Source: Chloroflexota bacterium (GTDB taxonomy: Bacteria; Chloroflexota; Anaerolineae; Aggregatilineales; Phototrophicaceae). Taken from it: a stretch of 61,057 bases of DNA. The notes under the pieces are model-generated. The model did not search any database. It was not told the DNA's origin and saw only the letters and a list, made by a program, of their open reading frames with translations. Shown in pieces: positions 8,873-17,463 of the stretch; the stretch's first letter is position 1, and each line of letters opens with the position of its first letter. The position numbers and the translations under genes are program-made. The stretch is from positions 1-61,057 of the forward strand of contig WTGF01000060.1 of NCBI GenBank assembly GCA_011525385.1, given 5' to 3'.

Positions 8873-9715
8873 ATGACAAAGGACGGAAAGAGTTTGTTAC
8901 AAAGCGCCGGCAGCGCGCTTAAGTATCTCGTGCTGGTCAGCGGCGCTTTTGTCATGGTCTTCCCCTTCATCTGGATGATGATCGCCTCGCTGATGACCGC
9001 CGGCGAAATCCAGATGCGCCCGCCGGTCTGGCTGCCCGCTTCGCCCCAATTCAGCAATTACAGCGAGCTGGCGCGATCGATTCCCATTGGCCGGTTATAC
9101 TTCAACAGTCTCTTCACCTCCGGCATCATCGTTCTCGGCGTCTTGCTCAGCAGCTCGCTGGCTGGCTTCGCCTTTGCCAAATATCGCTTCCCCGGTCGCG
9201 AGTTGCTCTTTTATTTAATCCTGGCGACCATGATGATCCCCTTCTTCGTCACGCTGATACCGGTCTTCTTCATCGTGCGTCAACTGGGCTGGATCGATAC
9301 CTATCAGGGTCTGGTCGTACCCGGGCTCACCTCGGCTTATGGCATCTTTCTCATGCGCCAGTTCATGGTCACCGTCCCGGATGAATTGATCGACGCGGCG
9401 CGCATCGACGGGGCATCCGAACCCATGATCTACTGGCGTATCGTCATCCCGCTGGTCAAGCCCGCCCTGGCCACCCTGGGCACCTTTACCTTCATTGGCG
9501 CCTGGAACAACTTCCTGTGGCCCTTGCTGGTGCTTAATAGCCGCGAACTTTTTACCTTGCCCCTGGGCATCAACTCGCTGCGCAGCCTCTACGCCGACAA
9601 CACCAACCTGCTGATGGCGGGAACTGCCGTCGCCGTCGTGCCAATGCTGCTTCTCTTTGTCTTTTTGCAACGATACTTCATCAAAGGTATCGCGCTCACT
9701 GGATTGAAAGGATAG
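8873..9715 (+). CDS. ABC sugar permease, MalG type
   Basis: Second CUT1 permease, 280 aa, with about six membrane helices. EAA loop: LIDAARIDGASEPMIYWRI then VIPLVKP, about residues 183-208. The C-terminus ends in the GIALTGLKG signature usual for MalG-type subunits. The ATG is preceded by AGAGGCG. No ATP-binding subunit follows: the next gene is a GNAT acetyltransferase 9 bases downstream. Confidence 0.93.
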   Translation: MTKDGKSLLQSAGSALKYLVLVSGAFVMVFPFIWMMIASLMTAGEIQMRPPVWLPASPQFSNYSELARSIPIGRLYFNSLFTSGIIVLGVLLSSSLAGFAFAKYRFPGRELLFYLILATMMIPFFVTLIPVFFIVRQLGWIDTYQGLVVPGLTSAYGIFLMRQFMVTVPDELIDAARIDGASEPMIYWRIVIPLVKPALATLGTFTFIGAWNNFLWPLLVLNSRELFTLPLGINSLRSLYADNTNLLMAGTAVAVVPMLLLFVFLQRYFIKGIALTGLKG

Positions 9716-9724
9716 ATTTGACCC

Positions 9725-10666
9725 ATGCAAATTCGACCCTATCAAGGTCCTGACGAAGCCGAACTGCTTGATGTCTGGAACCGGGCCATGCCCAGCGACC
9801 GCGTCGACGAAGCGCTGTTTCGCACACAGGTCCTGCTGGATCCCAATTTTCATCCCGACAATCTCCCGGTCGCCGTCGTCGACGGGCGCGTGGTGGGCTT
9901 TGTCCTCTGCTTGACTCGCCAGGTCCCTTATTTTCTGGGTGGCATGGACGAAGCCGAAGCCTGGATCACAGCTTTCGGCGTGCATCCCGACTACCGCCGA
10001 CAAGGCATCGGCAGCGCCCTCTTCGACGCCGTGATCAACAAACTGCGCGCCGAGCGGCGCAAAATCGTCGACATATCGCCCTACGTGCCCAATTACTTCG
10101 TCCCCGGCATCGACACCCGCGCCTATCCGGAAACGATTCAATTCTTGCAAGATCGCCTGGGATTCGAAACGCTCTATCACGCCATCAGCATGGGCGCCGA
10201 CCTGACTGATTTTCAGATTCCAGCGCAGATCCAAGCGCGGATCGAAGGCGCCGAAGCGGAAGACGACCTAATCATCCGGCCTATCGAGCCCGCCGATATT
10301 CCCGACCTGATGCCATTTCTCGTCCAACATTTCGGCTGGGACTGGTTCCGCTTCGCGCAGAGCTATCTGCTGGAGTATTTTGGCGATAGTCCGCATCGCA
10401 TCTGCTTTCTCATCGCGCGCGAGAAAGGCGAGATCGTGGGCTTCTGTCAGCAGCGCAACGAACGATACGGACCCTTCGGCGTTCGTCCCGATTGTCGCAA
10501 CCGTGGCATTGGCCGTATGCTGCTCTTCAAATGTCTGGAGATGATGAGTGCCAAGCACGTCTTTTTCGCCTACTTCCTCTGGACGGATGAAGAGGCGGCT
10601 CGTTTGTATTCGCTGGCTGGCTTCAAGCGCCGCCGCGAGTTCGCTGTGATGCGCAAAACCCTTTAA
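9725..10666 (+). CDS. Tandem-domain GNAT N-acetyltransferase
   Basis: A 313-aa protein with two GNAT folds. The N-terminal one (about 1-150) has the acetyl-CoA loop VHPDYRRQGIGSALF; the C-terminal one (about 170-313) has VRPDCRNRGIGRMLLF. Both keep the Q/RxxGxG/A-like pattern, so both may bind acetyl-CoA. The family transfers acetyl groups to amines. Position between a sugar importer and a PIG-L deacetylase makes an amino sugar or an amino-sugar-peptide a reasonable substrate, but this is inference from context. Cotranscription is likely (9 bases from the permease stop, 23 bases to the next start). Confidence 0.85.
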   Translation: MQIRPYQGPDEAELLDVWNRAMPSDRVDEALFRTQVLLDPNFHPDNLPVAVVDGRVVGFVLCLTRQVPYFLGGMDEAEAWITAFGVHPDYRRQGIGSALFDAVINKLRAERRKIVDISPYVPNYFVPGIDTRAYPETIQFLQDRLGFETLYHAISMGADLTDFQIPAQIQARIEGAEAEDDLIIRPIEPADIPDLMPFLVQHFGWDWFRFAQSYLLEYFGDSPHRICFLIAREKGEIVGFCQQRNERYGPFGVRPDCRNRGIGRMLLFKCLEMMSAKHVFFAYFLWTDEEAARLYSLAGFKRRREFAVMRKTL

Positions 10667-10689
10667 CCTTGACAAAAGGAGAAGAGAAA

Positions 10690-11397
10690 ATGGCTGGACA
10701 CTTGATGGTCGTAGGCGGGCATATTTCCGATGCCGAGAATATGGCGGGCGCCGTCATGCTCAAGCATAAAAAAGCCGGCTGGGACATCACCATCGTGCAC
10801 GCGACCACTGGCGAAAAAGGTCATCCCACGCTGGGCGCCCAGGACTATCTCAAAATGCGCCTGGCTGACGCACATGCCTCGGCCGAGTTCATCGGCGCCA
10901 ACATGGAACTGATGCCCTACGGCGATGGCGAGCTGCCCGTCAACGACGAATCAATCTGGATCATGGCCGATCTGATTCGCAAGTATCAGCCGACAGTCAT
11001 CATCACGCACTGGAAAGGCAGCTTCCATGTCGATCACAACAATACCCACGACGTCGTCATGAAGGCGCTCTTCCGGGCCGGCTTGCCCGCCTTTGAGCGC
11101 GAACATGCCGCGCACGCGCCGGGTGCCCTGCTCTTTTCAGAAAACTGGGAAGATATGGAAGGCTACAATGCCGATATCTACCTGGACGTCAGCGAAGTCT
11201 TTGACGAGTATCTCGACCTGCTAAAGACACACGCGCTCATGCGCGAAAGCTATTCCAGCTTCCGCTATTGGGATTATTACAAGGCCCTGGGCGAGGCGCG
11301 CGGCGCCCTGGGCGGTTACGACCGCGCAGTCACCTTGATGCGTCCGCGCAGTCTCTATTCATTTGAGCGGCAGCCGGGCTTGCTGATTAACAGCTAA
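10690..11397 (+). CDS. PIG-L (LmbE-like) deacetylase, variant active site
   Basis: Zinc-dependent N-deacetylase of the PIG-L/LmbE/MshB family, 235 aa, typically acting on GlcNAc-containing molecules. The zinc-binding positions are recognisable: H11 and D14 (GGHISDAEN) and H113/H116 (HVDHNNTH). In MshB the motif is HPDD, with the first Asp as general base; here that position is Ser13, so catalysis may differ or need another base. The ATG at 10690 follows AAAAGGAG at good spacing; the TTG upstream is less likely. It closes the NamZ-importer-GNAT run, and could deacetylate an imported N-acetylated sugar. It converges with a regulator gene 19 bases away across a GGCGCTAGCGCC palindrome. Confidence 0.85.
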   Translation: MAGHLMVVGGHISDAENMAGAVMLKHKKAGWDITIVHATTGEKGHPTLGAQDYLKMRLADAHASAEFIGANMELMPYGDGELPVNDESIWIMADLIRKYQPTVIITHWKGSFHVDHNNTHDVVMKALFRAGLPAFEREHAAHAPGALLFSENWEDMEGYNADIYLDVSEVFDEYLDLLKTHALMRESYSSFRYWDYYKALGEARGALGGYDRAVTLMRPRSLYSFERQPGLLINS

Positions 11398-11409
11398 GGC
11401 GCTAGCGCC
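11398..11409. terminator. Palindrome between convergent genes
   Basis: GGCGCTAGCGCC is a perfect 12-bp palindrome in the 19-base gap between the convergent PIG-L and response-regulator genes. It could be a weak bidirectional terminator, but there is no T-run on either side. Confidence 0.3.
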
Positions 11410-11416
11410 GACCGGC

Positions 11417-12631
11417 CTAGTCCGTCCACTGCCGCAAGACCGCCAGGAACTCGTCGCGCGATGGCGGCTTCTTGATATAACCATCCGCGCCCAGGGACGC
11501 CGCCAGGTCTTTCATCTCGAGCACCGAGCAAATCAGCACGGGAATATCCTCGGTCATGGGATGGCTCTTGCAGGTTTGCAAGATCTGCCATCCGTCCTTT
11601 TCGGGCAGCATGATGTCAAGGATGATGCAGGCGAGCGGCGTCCCCCGCGCGATCGCAATCGCATCTTTCTCGTCTTGCGCGGACAAGAGTTGACAGGGCA
11701 AGTTCGCCAGGTAGCGCTTGAAGAGACTGATGGTATCAGGATTGTCATCCACGATCAGTATCTTGTGAATTTCCCGGTCAAAGCGCAAGATTATTCCCGC
11801 GCGACCTTTATCGTCCCCGCTCGCACGTAGATCGGCATTGAGACGTTTTTTCAACTCGCGGAATGCAGCGTCAGTTTGCAAAGCGTCCAGAAAAGCCGCA
11901 TAGCTTGGAATCAACTTGTTGCCCCTGACCTCAATGATCGGTTCGCTTGCGCCGGCGCGCAAAGCGACTTCGATCATGCCGCCCCGGTCCGTCGATTCGA
12001 TCAATCGATTCAGGATCAAGATGAAGAACTGGCGGAAAACCGGCAGCGCGACATGCAGGGCAATCTCGTCTCGGGACTCCTCCAGGCTCAATGCCAGGCC
12101 CTTTTGCTGCGCAATCACCCGCGTCGCTTGGATCGCCGACAAGATCACTTCCGTCGGATCAAATGCTTTGTTCCGGGCGGCAAACTGTAGATAATCCAGT
12201 TCCCGGATCAAGGTCGACGGCGCCTCCGGCTCCAAGGCGGCGTCGGCATAATGCCTGTCCCATACGATCCGGCTGATCGTCTGGATCGCCCGCTGATGCT
12301 CCCGATAGTACTGCCGCTCACTCAAGGCTAATTGGCCCAGAACTTCGCTCGTCGGTTGTTCCTCTACATAGCGCAAGAGCAGGATGTTATAGAGCCGGTT
12401 CTGCCGTGATGTCAGCTGAGTGTCTTTCTCCGACTTCATGTCTTCAATCGCGGCCAAAACCATTTGCCGCGCCGTCTGCGCGCGATCGCCGCCCGGCGAG
12501 CCCGCAGCCAAGCGCTGCGCCACCGGGTTATCGATCAACTTCAGATAGTCGTACAAGTTGACCAGCAGCTCGCGTATATTCTCTTCAAAGTCTTCTGGAT
12601 AGCTCGTCATCGCCATTATGCCGCCTGTCAT
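11417..12631 (-). CDS. Response regulator with HTH-like and degenerate kinase-like domains
   Basis: A 404-aa regulator with unusual order. Residues about 60-140 resemble a sigma-region-4-type helix-turn-helix (LGQLALSERQYYREHQRAI). Residues about 150-275 look like a degenerate HATPase fold (FRQFFILILNRLI followed by beta-rich text) without clear nucleotide-binding boxes. The C-terminal receiver (about 285-404) is intact: ILIVDDN, the acceptor Asp in IILDIMLPEKDG, and the Lys in YIKKP. The receiver is at the opposite end from ordinary DNA-binding regulators. Start is uncertain between ATGs at 12631, 12616 and 12610; none has a strong ribosome binding site. It is divergent from the importer at 12918 and may regulate it; this is untested. 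Confidence 0.8.
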   Translation of the reverse strand: MTGGIMAMTSYPEDFEENIRELLVNLYDYLKLIDNPVAQRLAAGSPGGDRAQTARQMVLAAIEDMKSEKDTQLTSRQNRLYNILLLRYVEEQPTSEVLGQLALSERQYYREHQRAIQTISRIVWDRHYADAALEPEAPSTLIRELDYLQFAARNKAFDPTEVILSAIQATRVIAQQKGLALSLEESRDEIALHVALPVFRQFFILILNRLIESTDRGGMIEVALRAGASEPIIEVRGNKLIPSYAAFLDALQTDAAFRELKKRLNADLRASGDDKGRAGIILRFDREIHKILIVDDNPDTISLFKRYLANLPCQLLSAQDEKDAIAIARGTPLACIILDIMLPEKDGWQILQTCKSHPMTEDIPVLICSVLEMKDLAASLGADGYIKKPPSRDEFLAVLRQWTD

Positions 12632-12917
12632 GGCAGTGTTTTGGCAGAAATCCGCCAGTCCCTTCCCCTTAGACTGGGAAAGGGTAAATTCAAATATATC
12701 AGACGATGACCGTTCGTTTCAACAAAGCGCTCATTCGGGATTCATGCCAGGCGCATGTCCCCACGTCTATCCTGAGCAAAGAACCAGAACCCTGTCATCG
12801 CAGAAATGGTGGCTTGTTCACCTGCCCTAAGTAAGGACGAGTTAAGGAATGGAGGCGCCGATAAGCAATGGATGGTTCCCAATTCCGTAAACCTATTGGT
12901 TGATTCGAGGTGCAAAA
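12632..12917. other. Divergent intergenic region
   Basis: Between the response regulator (minus) and a binding-protein gene (plus). It contains an imperfect C/G-tract hairpin at about 12660-12687 (CCCTTCCCC / GGGAAAGGG) near the regulator start and the plus-strand ribosome binding site GAGGTG just before 12918. Promoters for both directions must be here, but I could not identify a convincing -35/-10 pair. Confidence 0.4.
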
Positions 12918-14207
12918 ATGCTACGCTCATTCAAGTTTTTCGCGTTCCTTTCCCTTTGCATCCTGCTGCTGACGACTACCGCCCTGACGCAGGATGACGG
13001 CCTCAAGCTCACCGGCTGGCCCTACGAAGTTGACGTCGTGACCGAAAACCTGGGCCGATTCACCGAACAGAGCGGCCACGATGCCGTCTTTTTACCTTTC
13101 CCCAGCAACGAATACCACGACAAAATGGTCGCCAGCTTTGTCGCCGGTACCGAATTTGATGTCGCCTATGTCCGGGACAGCTACCTGGCCGAATGGGCCT
13201 CGGCTGGCTGGATTCTGCCCATAACCGGGCTGCCCAATTCCGAAGAGTTGCTGGCGGATCTGCCACAGGGCATCATCGAGCAGATGTCCTACGATGGCGA
13301 GGTCTATGGCTTACCCTACTACTCGGGCGTACAGACCATGGCTTACAATGCGGCGCATCTGGCTGCCGCCGGTATCGACGCGCCGCCGGAAACCTGGGAC
13401 GAAATGCTGGAACAAGCCCAAATGATCAAGGACGCCGGTGTTGTCGATTATCCCATCCTGATGCAGTTGCGCAGCGGCGAAAACTACCTGCTGCGCGAGT
13501 GGGAGACGCTGACAGCCTCACGCGGCGGCCGGCTCTTCGACGACGATTTCAACCCGGTTTTCCATCTTGAGGACAGCCCGGCGCGCCAAGCTCTCGATTG
13601 GCTGACCGAAGGGCTCGACGCCGGCTTGGTTGATCCGGCCTCGCTGACAGACGATGACGGCACCTTGCTGATGGCCGCCGGCACGACGTCCTTCATGACG
13701 ACAACCGACTATACACTGAAGGCGATGAATGATCCCGAACAGTCCAATGTCGCCGGCGATATCAAGAACGCGCTCGTGCCCGGCACCGACGAAGTCCGCA
13801 GCGGCACCTGGGGCTACGTCCGCCTGTACGCGATTACCGCCAATGCCGAAGACAAGGATGCCGCCTGGCAATTGGTCCAATTCCTCGGCGGCAAGGACGC
13901 CACCGGCGTGTATTATGTGCCTAAACGCTGGGCGCTGGAATTCGGCCTGGGCTTCTCGCCCGCGCCGCTCTACGAAGACGAAGAGGTTCGCAACTCCATC
14001 TCAGGCTGGATTGATCCTGATCTGCTCAGCGAGCAATCCGAGTACGCCATTTCCCGCCCCTATCGCTTCGTGCCATTCTTCTCCGATTGGGAGATCGGCA
14101 GTTGGGGCCCGCTGCAAGCAGCCATCCTTGGCGACGCCGACAAAGGCGAGGTCCTTAACGACCTGGCTGAAGAATGGAACGAACTGAAGGACGACTGGGG
14201 CTACTAG
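12918..14207 (+). CDS. ABC sugar-binding protein, second plus-strand importer
   Basis: Family-1 sugar-binding protein, 429 aa, with a Sec signal (MLRSFKFFAFLSLCILLLTT, cut near TALTQ at residue 25). The cleft region includes YGLPYYSGVQTMAYN and PPETWDEML, typical of the family. The ATG at 12918 follows GAGGTG; an in-frame TTG at 12900 is less likely because it puts polar residues before the signal peptide. Two permeases follow after a 122-base gap that is filled with hairpin repeats. Substrate unknown; downstream neighbours are a PhyH dioxygenase and a PfkB kinase. Confidence 0.92.
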   Translation: MLRSFKFFAFLSLCILLLTTTALTQDDGLKLTGWPYEVDVVTENLGRFTEQSGHDAVFLPFPSNEYHDKMVASFVAGTEFDVAYVRDSYLAEWASAGWILPITGLPNSEELLADLPQGIIEQMSYDGEVYGLPYYSGVQTMAYNAAHLAAAGIDAPPETWDEMLEQAQMIKDAGVVDYPILMQLRSGENYLLREWETLTASRGGRLFDDDFNPVFHLEDSPARQALDWLTEGLDAGLVDPASLTDDDGTLLMAAGTTSFMTTTDYTLKAMNDPEQSNVAGDIKNALVPGTDEVRSGTWGYVRLYAITANAEDKDAAWQLVQFLGGKDATGVYYVPKRWALEFGLGFSPAPLYEDEEVRNSISGWIDPDLLSEQSEYAISRPYRFVPFFSDWEIGSWGPLQAAILGDADKGEVLNDLAEEWNELKDDWGY

Positions 14208-14217
14208 GCCCCACCCC

Positions 14218-14316
14218 AAGCCCCTCCCCCAAAATGAGGGAGGGGCTTAAAACCCGGCATTGCTATGTATACTCCCCTTCCCTCTTAATGGGGGAAGGGG
14301 CCGGGGGATGGGGGAA
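14218..14316. repeat. Double C/G-tract hairpin in binding-protein/permease gap
   Basis: First hairpin 14218-14248: 11-bp perfect stem AAGCCCCTCCC / GGGAGGGGCTT, 9-nt loop. Second hairpin 14274-14300: 9-bp stem CCCCTTCCC / GGGAAGGGG. The trailing GGGGGATGGGGGAAAGGG sits just before the GTG start of the permease and may act as its ribosome binding site. Likely attenuator or RNA-stability element. Confidence 0.75.
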
Positions 14317-14329
14317 AGGGTGAATTTCA

Positions 14330-15238
14330 GTGCAGGCCCGAAACACCGCCACAGCACGCAAGGAAATGTCGCAGGGCGCGCTGGCTCTGTTCTTTAGCGC
14401 CCCGGCTGTGCTGATCATCGCCGCCACCATTCTGGTGCCCTTCGGCATGGCGGTATTTCTCAGCTTGCACAACTGGAACCTCAAGCGCCCGGGCCGCGAG
14501 CGCTTCGTCGGCTTGGAAAACTACAGCGACTGGCTAAGCGATAGCGACTTTTGGTCGCCGCTTCAAACCACCTTTACCTTCGCAATCATGGCAGTCGCGG
14601 TCATTATTATCGTCTCCCTGCTGATCTCTCTCCTGCTCAATGAAAGGTTCCCCGGACGCGGTGTTCTGCGGGCGCTGCTGCTCGTCCCCTGGGCGATCCC
14701 GTCGGTGGTCAACGCCCTGCTCTGGAAGTGGTTGCTCAATCCCCAATACGGTTTGGTCAACGCGGTCTTTTTCGAATTCGGCATAATTACCGAGTACCAG
14801 AATATGCTCGGCAGCATGCCCAGCGTCATGATCTGGCTCGTCATCGCCTATTCCTGGATTCATATTCCACTCGCCACCCTGCTCCTGCTCTCCGGCTTGC
14901 AGACCATCCCCGATGACATCTACGAATCGGCCATCGTCGACGGCGCGGGCATCCGGCAGCGCTTTCTCACTATCACCCTGCCACTGCTGCGGCCGATGCT
15001 CTCCATCGTCGTCATCTTCGAGATGATCTTCGCTTTCAAGGTTTTCGATATTATTTTCGTGCTCACCGCCGGCGGACCCGCCGACGCCACCAACGTGCTC
15101 GGCTGGCAGATTTATACCGAGACCTTCCGCAAGCTCGATTTCGGCGCCGGCAGTTCAATTGCCATGCTGCTGGGCGCCATCACCCTGGCGCTGGCAATTC
15201 TGTTCTATGTATTCCTGGATAAAGGCGTCGAGCAATAA
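14330..15238 (+). CDS. ABC sugar permease, MalF type
   Basis: CUT1 permease, 302 aa, six or so membrane helices, EAA loop IYESAIVDGAGIRQRFL then ITLPLLRP near residues 198-222. The start is a GTG at 14330, chosen because it gives a normal MalF N-terminus and has a G/A-rich stretch (GGGGGAAAGGG) about 10 bases upstream that comes from the repeat element. Its TAA overlaps the next ATG by one base, so translation of the two permeases is coupled. Confidence 0.9.
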   Translation: MQARNTATARKEMSQGALALFFSAPAVLIIAATILVPFGMAVFLSLHNWNLKRPGRERFVGLENYSDWLSDSDFWSPLQTTFTFAIMAVAVIIIVSLLISLLLNERFPGRGVLRALLLVPWAIPSVVNALLWKWLLNPQYGLVNAVFFEFGIITEYQNMLGSMPSVMIWLVIAYSWIHIPLATLLLLSGLQTIPDDIYESAIVDGAGIRQRFLTITLPLLRPMLSIVVIFEMIFAFKVFDIIFVLTAGGPADATNVLGWQIYTETFRKLDFGAGSSIAMLLGAITLALAILFYVFLDKGVEQ

Positions 15239-16110
15239 TGAAAGGGCGCGCGCGCATTCGACTCGTCATCATTTATATCGCCGCTGCTGTGGTGCTGGCC
15301 GGCACCGTCGGTCCTTTCCTTTGGCTGGTCAGCTCCAGCTTTCAGTACGAACGCCAGTTGCTCAACAGGCCGCCACAATGGCTGCCCAACCCGATCGTGC
15401 TCGACAGCTACCGTGAAATCTTTGAAGGCGCTGTTATGGGCGAAGATTCCGGCGTGCCATATCAATCGCGCATCTTCCTGCGCTCATTCGCCAACAGCTT
15501 TTTCGTCGCCGGCAGCGTCGCCGTCATCGCCGTCATGGCGGGCGCTTATGCCGCCTATCCACTGGCGCGCTTGCGCTTCCGCGGCCGACAAGTGCTGCTC
15601 TTCGCTATCCTGGCCAGCCGTTTGATCCCCGCGCTCTCGCTGGCCATCCCCATTGTGCTGGTCGCCAAACGCATCGGCATGAGCGACAAAATCATCTCCC
15701 TGGTCTTCATCAATCTGTCATTCATCCTGCCCTACGTGATCTGGCTGCTGCAATCCTATTTCAAAACCATCCCCATGGAACTGGAAGACGCCGGGCGCAT
15801 CGACGGCTGCAGTCGCTTGCAGGTCGTCCACAAGATCATCTTGCCGCTTTCCCTGCCCGGCTTGACCTCCGCCGCCATCCTGGCTTTCCTGCTCACCTGG
15901 GGCGAGTTTCTCTTCGCCCTGCTCTTGTCGGAATCGCCCAGTTCCTATACCAGCACTGTCGTCGTCTCCCTCTTCGCCACCGATGTCGATGTCAGCTTCG
16001 TCAGCATCATCACAGCCGGCGTGCTCTCGGTCATCCCGCCTATCTGCTTCGCGCTCATCTTCCAGCGCTATATCATCAGCGGCTTGCTCTCCGGCTCGCT
16101 CAAAGGCTAG
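15238..16110 (+). CDS. ABC sugar permease, MalG type
   Basis: CUT1 permease, 290 aa. EAA loop LEDAGRIDGCSRLQVVHKI then ILPLSLPG near residues 181-205; C-terminal ISGLLSGSLKG matches MalG-type subunits. The start ATG overlaps the preceding stop (TAATG). No ATPase gene follows; 570 non-coding bases separate it from the PhyH gene. Confidence 0.92.
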   Translation: MKGRARIRLVIIYIAAAVVLAGTVGPFLWLVSSSFQYERQLLNRPPQWLPNPIVLDSYREIFEGAVMGEDSGVPYQSRIFLRSFANSFFVAGSVAVIAVMAGAYAAYPLARLRFRGRQVLLFAILASRLIPALSLAIPIVLVAKRIGMSDKIISLVFINLSFILPYVIWLLQSYFKTIPMELEDAGRIDGCSRLQVVHKIILPLSLPGLTSAAILAFLLTWGEFLFALLLSESPSSYTSTVVVSLFATDVDVSFVSIITAGVLSVIPPICFALIFQRYIISGLLSGSLKG

Positions 16111-16680
16111 GCGCGCCTGCGATCTGTTAGGGGCAAGAGCGCAATCCGAGATCGTCCCCGCGCGTTTGAAAAAAGCAACCCGCGACCATTTAGTCGCCAT
16201 CGCATAGCCCAACTAGGTTACCCTGACCGCAAGCGCGCCTTAAAAACCGCATATCGCCTGCAAATCGGACACAAGACCCGGCCTTACGTCCGAAAAAGTT
16301 TCTGCGTCAGACACTAAACGGACATAAACGGCTTTTCTCGGCGCCCTCAGTAGTTGCAGGTAAGTTATGCAACTCCAAAATAATAGTCGGCGGTAGGGGC
16401 GACCCGGCGCCGCGCGTAGGTCGCGTAGACACTGACCGCCGACACAGCGGGTCGGTCGCCCGCAAAACCTAGCTGGAGCGGTGGGCGAGCCAAGGCTCGC
16501 CCCTACGACTTGACGTCGGAATTTGCATGACTGACCTGGTTTTACTTCTGCCCCTTGGTGGTTAAAACCTTCGTGTCCTTCGTGTCTTTGTGGTTAGCCA
16601 GTTTCAAATCCAGCGCAATTGGCAAATTCATCCGCGCAGGTCTATCATTACGCTAATCCCTAGATTCAGGAGAACTGCCC
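16111..16680. other. Long non-coding region with dispersed repeats
   Basis: No supported gene. Contains members of the GGGCGA hairpin family: about 16394-16464 is a degenerate copy with CGGTAGGGGCGACC and GGTCGGTCGCCCG, and 16483-16502 is a perfect 9-bp stem (GGGCGAGCC / GGCTCGCCC) flanked by CCCCTACG. A TCGGAC / GTCCGA inverted repeat lies at about 16265-16294. At 16568-16597 the short repeat CTTCGTGTC occurs twice, followed by TTTGTGGTTA. The ribosome binding site of the next gene (CAGGAGAA) is at the right end. Confidence 0.6.
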
Positions 16681-17460
16681 ATGATCCCGCTCGCCCAACC
16701 CGGACCCATGACCGAAGACGAACGCTTCATGTTCGAATGCTACGGCTACCTCATCATCGAAGACGTGCTCACGCAGACCGAAATCGACGAAGCCCTGGCC
16801 GCTTCCCAACGCGTCCATGCCGAAACTACCGAGGTCTTCAGCCCGCTTGGCAACAGCTACGAAAAGGAACCCGCCCTGGCCCGCCTGATCGATCACCCGT
16901 CCGTAATACCCAAGGTGCGCGGGCTCTACGGCGACAAATTTGTCATGCAGTCGGGCTGGTGCGCCCGCTTGGCCGCCAACGGCAGCATTGTCGGCTGGCA
17001 CCAGGACGGCTCCGGCGCCTATGGTTTCGAGAAAGTCGCCCATCCCGTGCCGCTGCTGCAACTGCGGGCCAGCTTCAGCTTGACCGACCAATCGCGCGAG
17101 AACATGGGCAATATGATGTTGATCCCGGGCAGCCACCGCTGTCCCTTCCCCCTGCCGCAGGACAAGCGCAGAGAGGTGCAGGTCTCGCCCATCCAGCACA
17201 ACGTCCTCTGCAAGGCGGGCACGATGTTGCTCTTCCATAACGGCGTCTGGCACTCGCCCATGCCCAATGACGAAGACTTCGACCGTTACAACATGCACTA
17301 TATCTATAGCCCGCCCTGGATGCGCCGCGCCGATCGCTTTGCCTCCGATGCCGCCTTTATGGCCGAGCAGCCGCCGCAGCGACGCGCCGTCATGGGCGAC
17401 TACGAACGGCCCGACGCCCCCTTCGCCGGCGGCGTCCCGGACATCCCCTTCGAGGATTGA
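16681..17460 (+). CDS. Phytanoyl-CoA dioxygenase (PhyH)-family protein
   Basis: Fe(II)/2-oxoglutarate-dependent dioxygenase of the PhyH superfamily, 259 aa. The iron-binding facial triad is visible as HxD in GWHQDGSG (about residue 103) and the distal His in NGVWHSPMP (about 195). PhyH proteins hydroxylate many small molecules; the name does not imply fatty-acid chemistry here. Good ribosome binding site (AGGAGAA). It is followed at 3 bases by a sugar kinase gene, so the two are very likely one operon, which favours a sugar- or polyol-related substrate. Paralogue at 48697-49599. Confidence 0.88.
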   Translation: MIPLAQPGPMTEDERFMFECYGYLIIEDVLTQTEIDEALAASQRVHAETTEVFSPLGNSYEKEPALARLIDHPSVIPKVRGLYGDKFVMQSGWCARLAANGSIVGWHQDGSGAYGFEKVAHPVPLLQLRASFSLTDQSRENMGNMMLIPGSHRCPFPLPQDKRREVQVSPIQHNVLCKAGTMLLFHNGVWHSPMPNDEDFDRYNMHYIYSPPWMRRADRFASDAAFMAEQPPQRRAVMGDYERPDAPFAGGVPDIPFED

Positions 17461-17463
17461 GGC

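Noticed and set aside
16483..16680. tRNA or small RNA gene
   Set aside because: GTTTCAAATCC near 16601 looks like a T-loop, but no matching acceptor, D or anticodon arm could be built around it.
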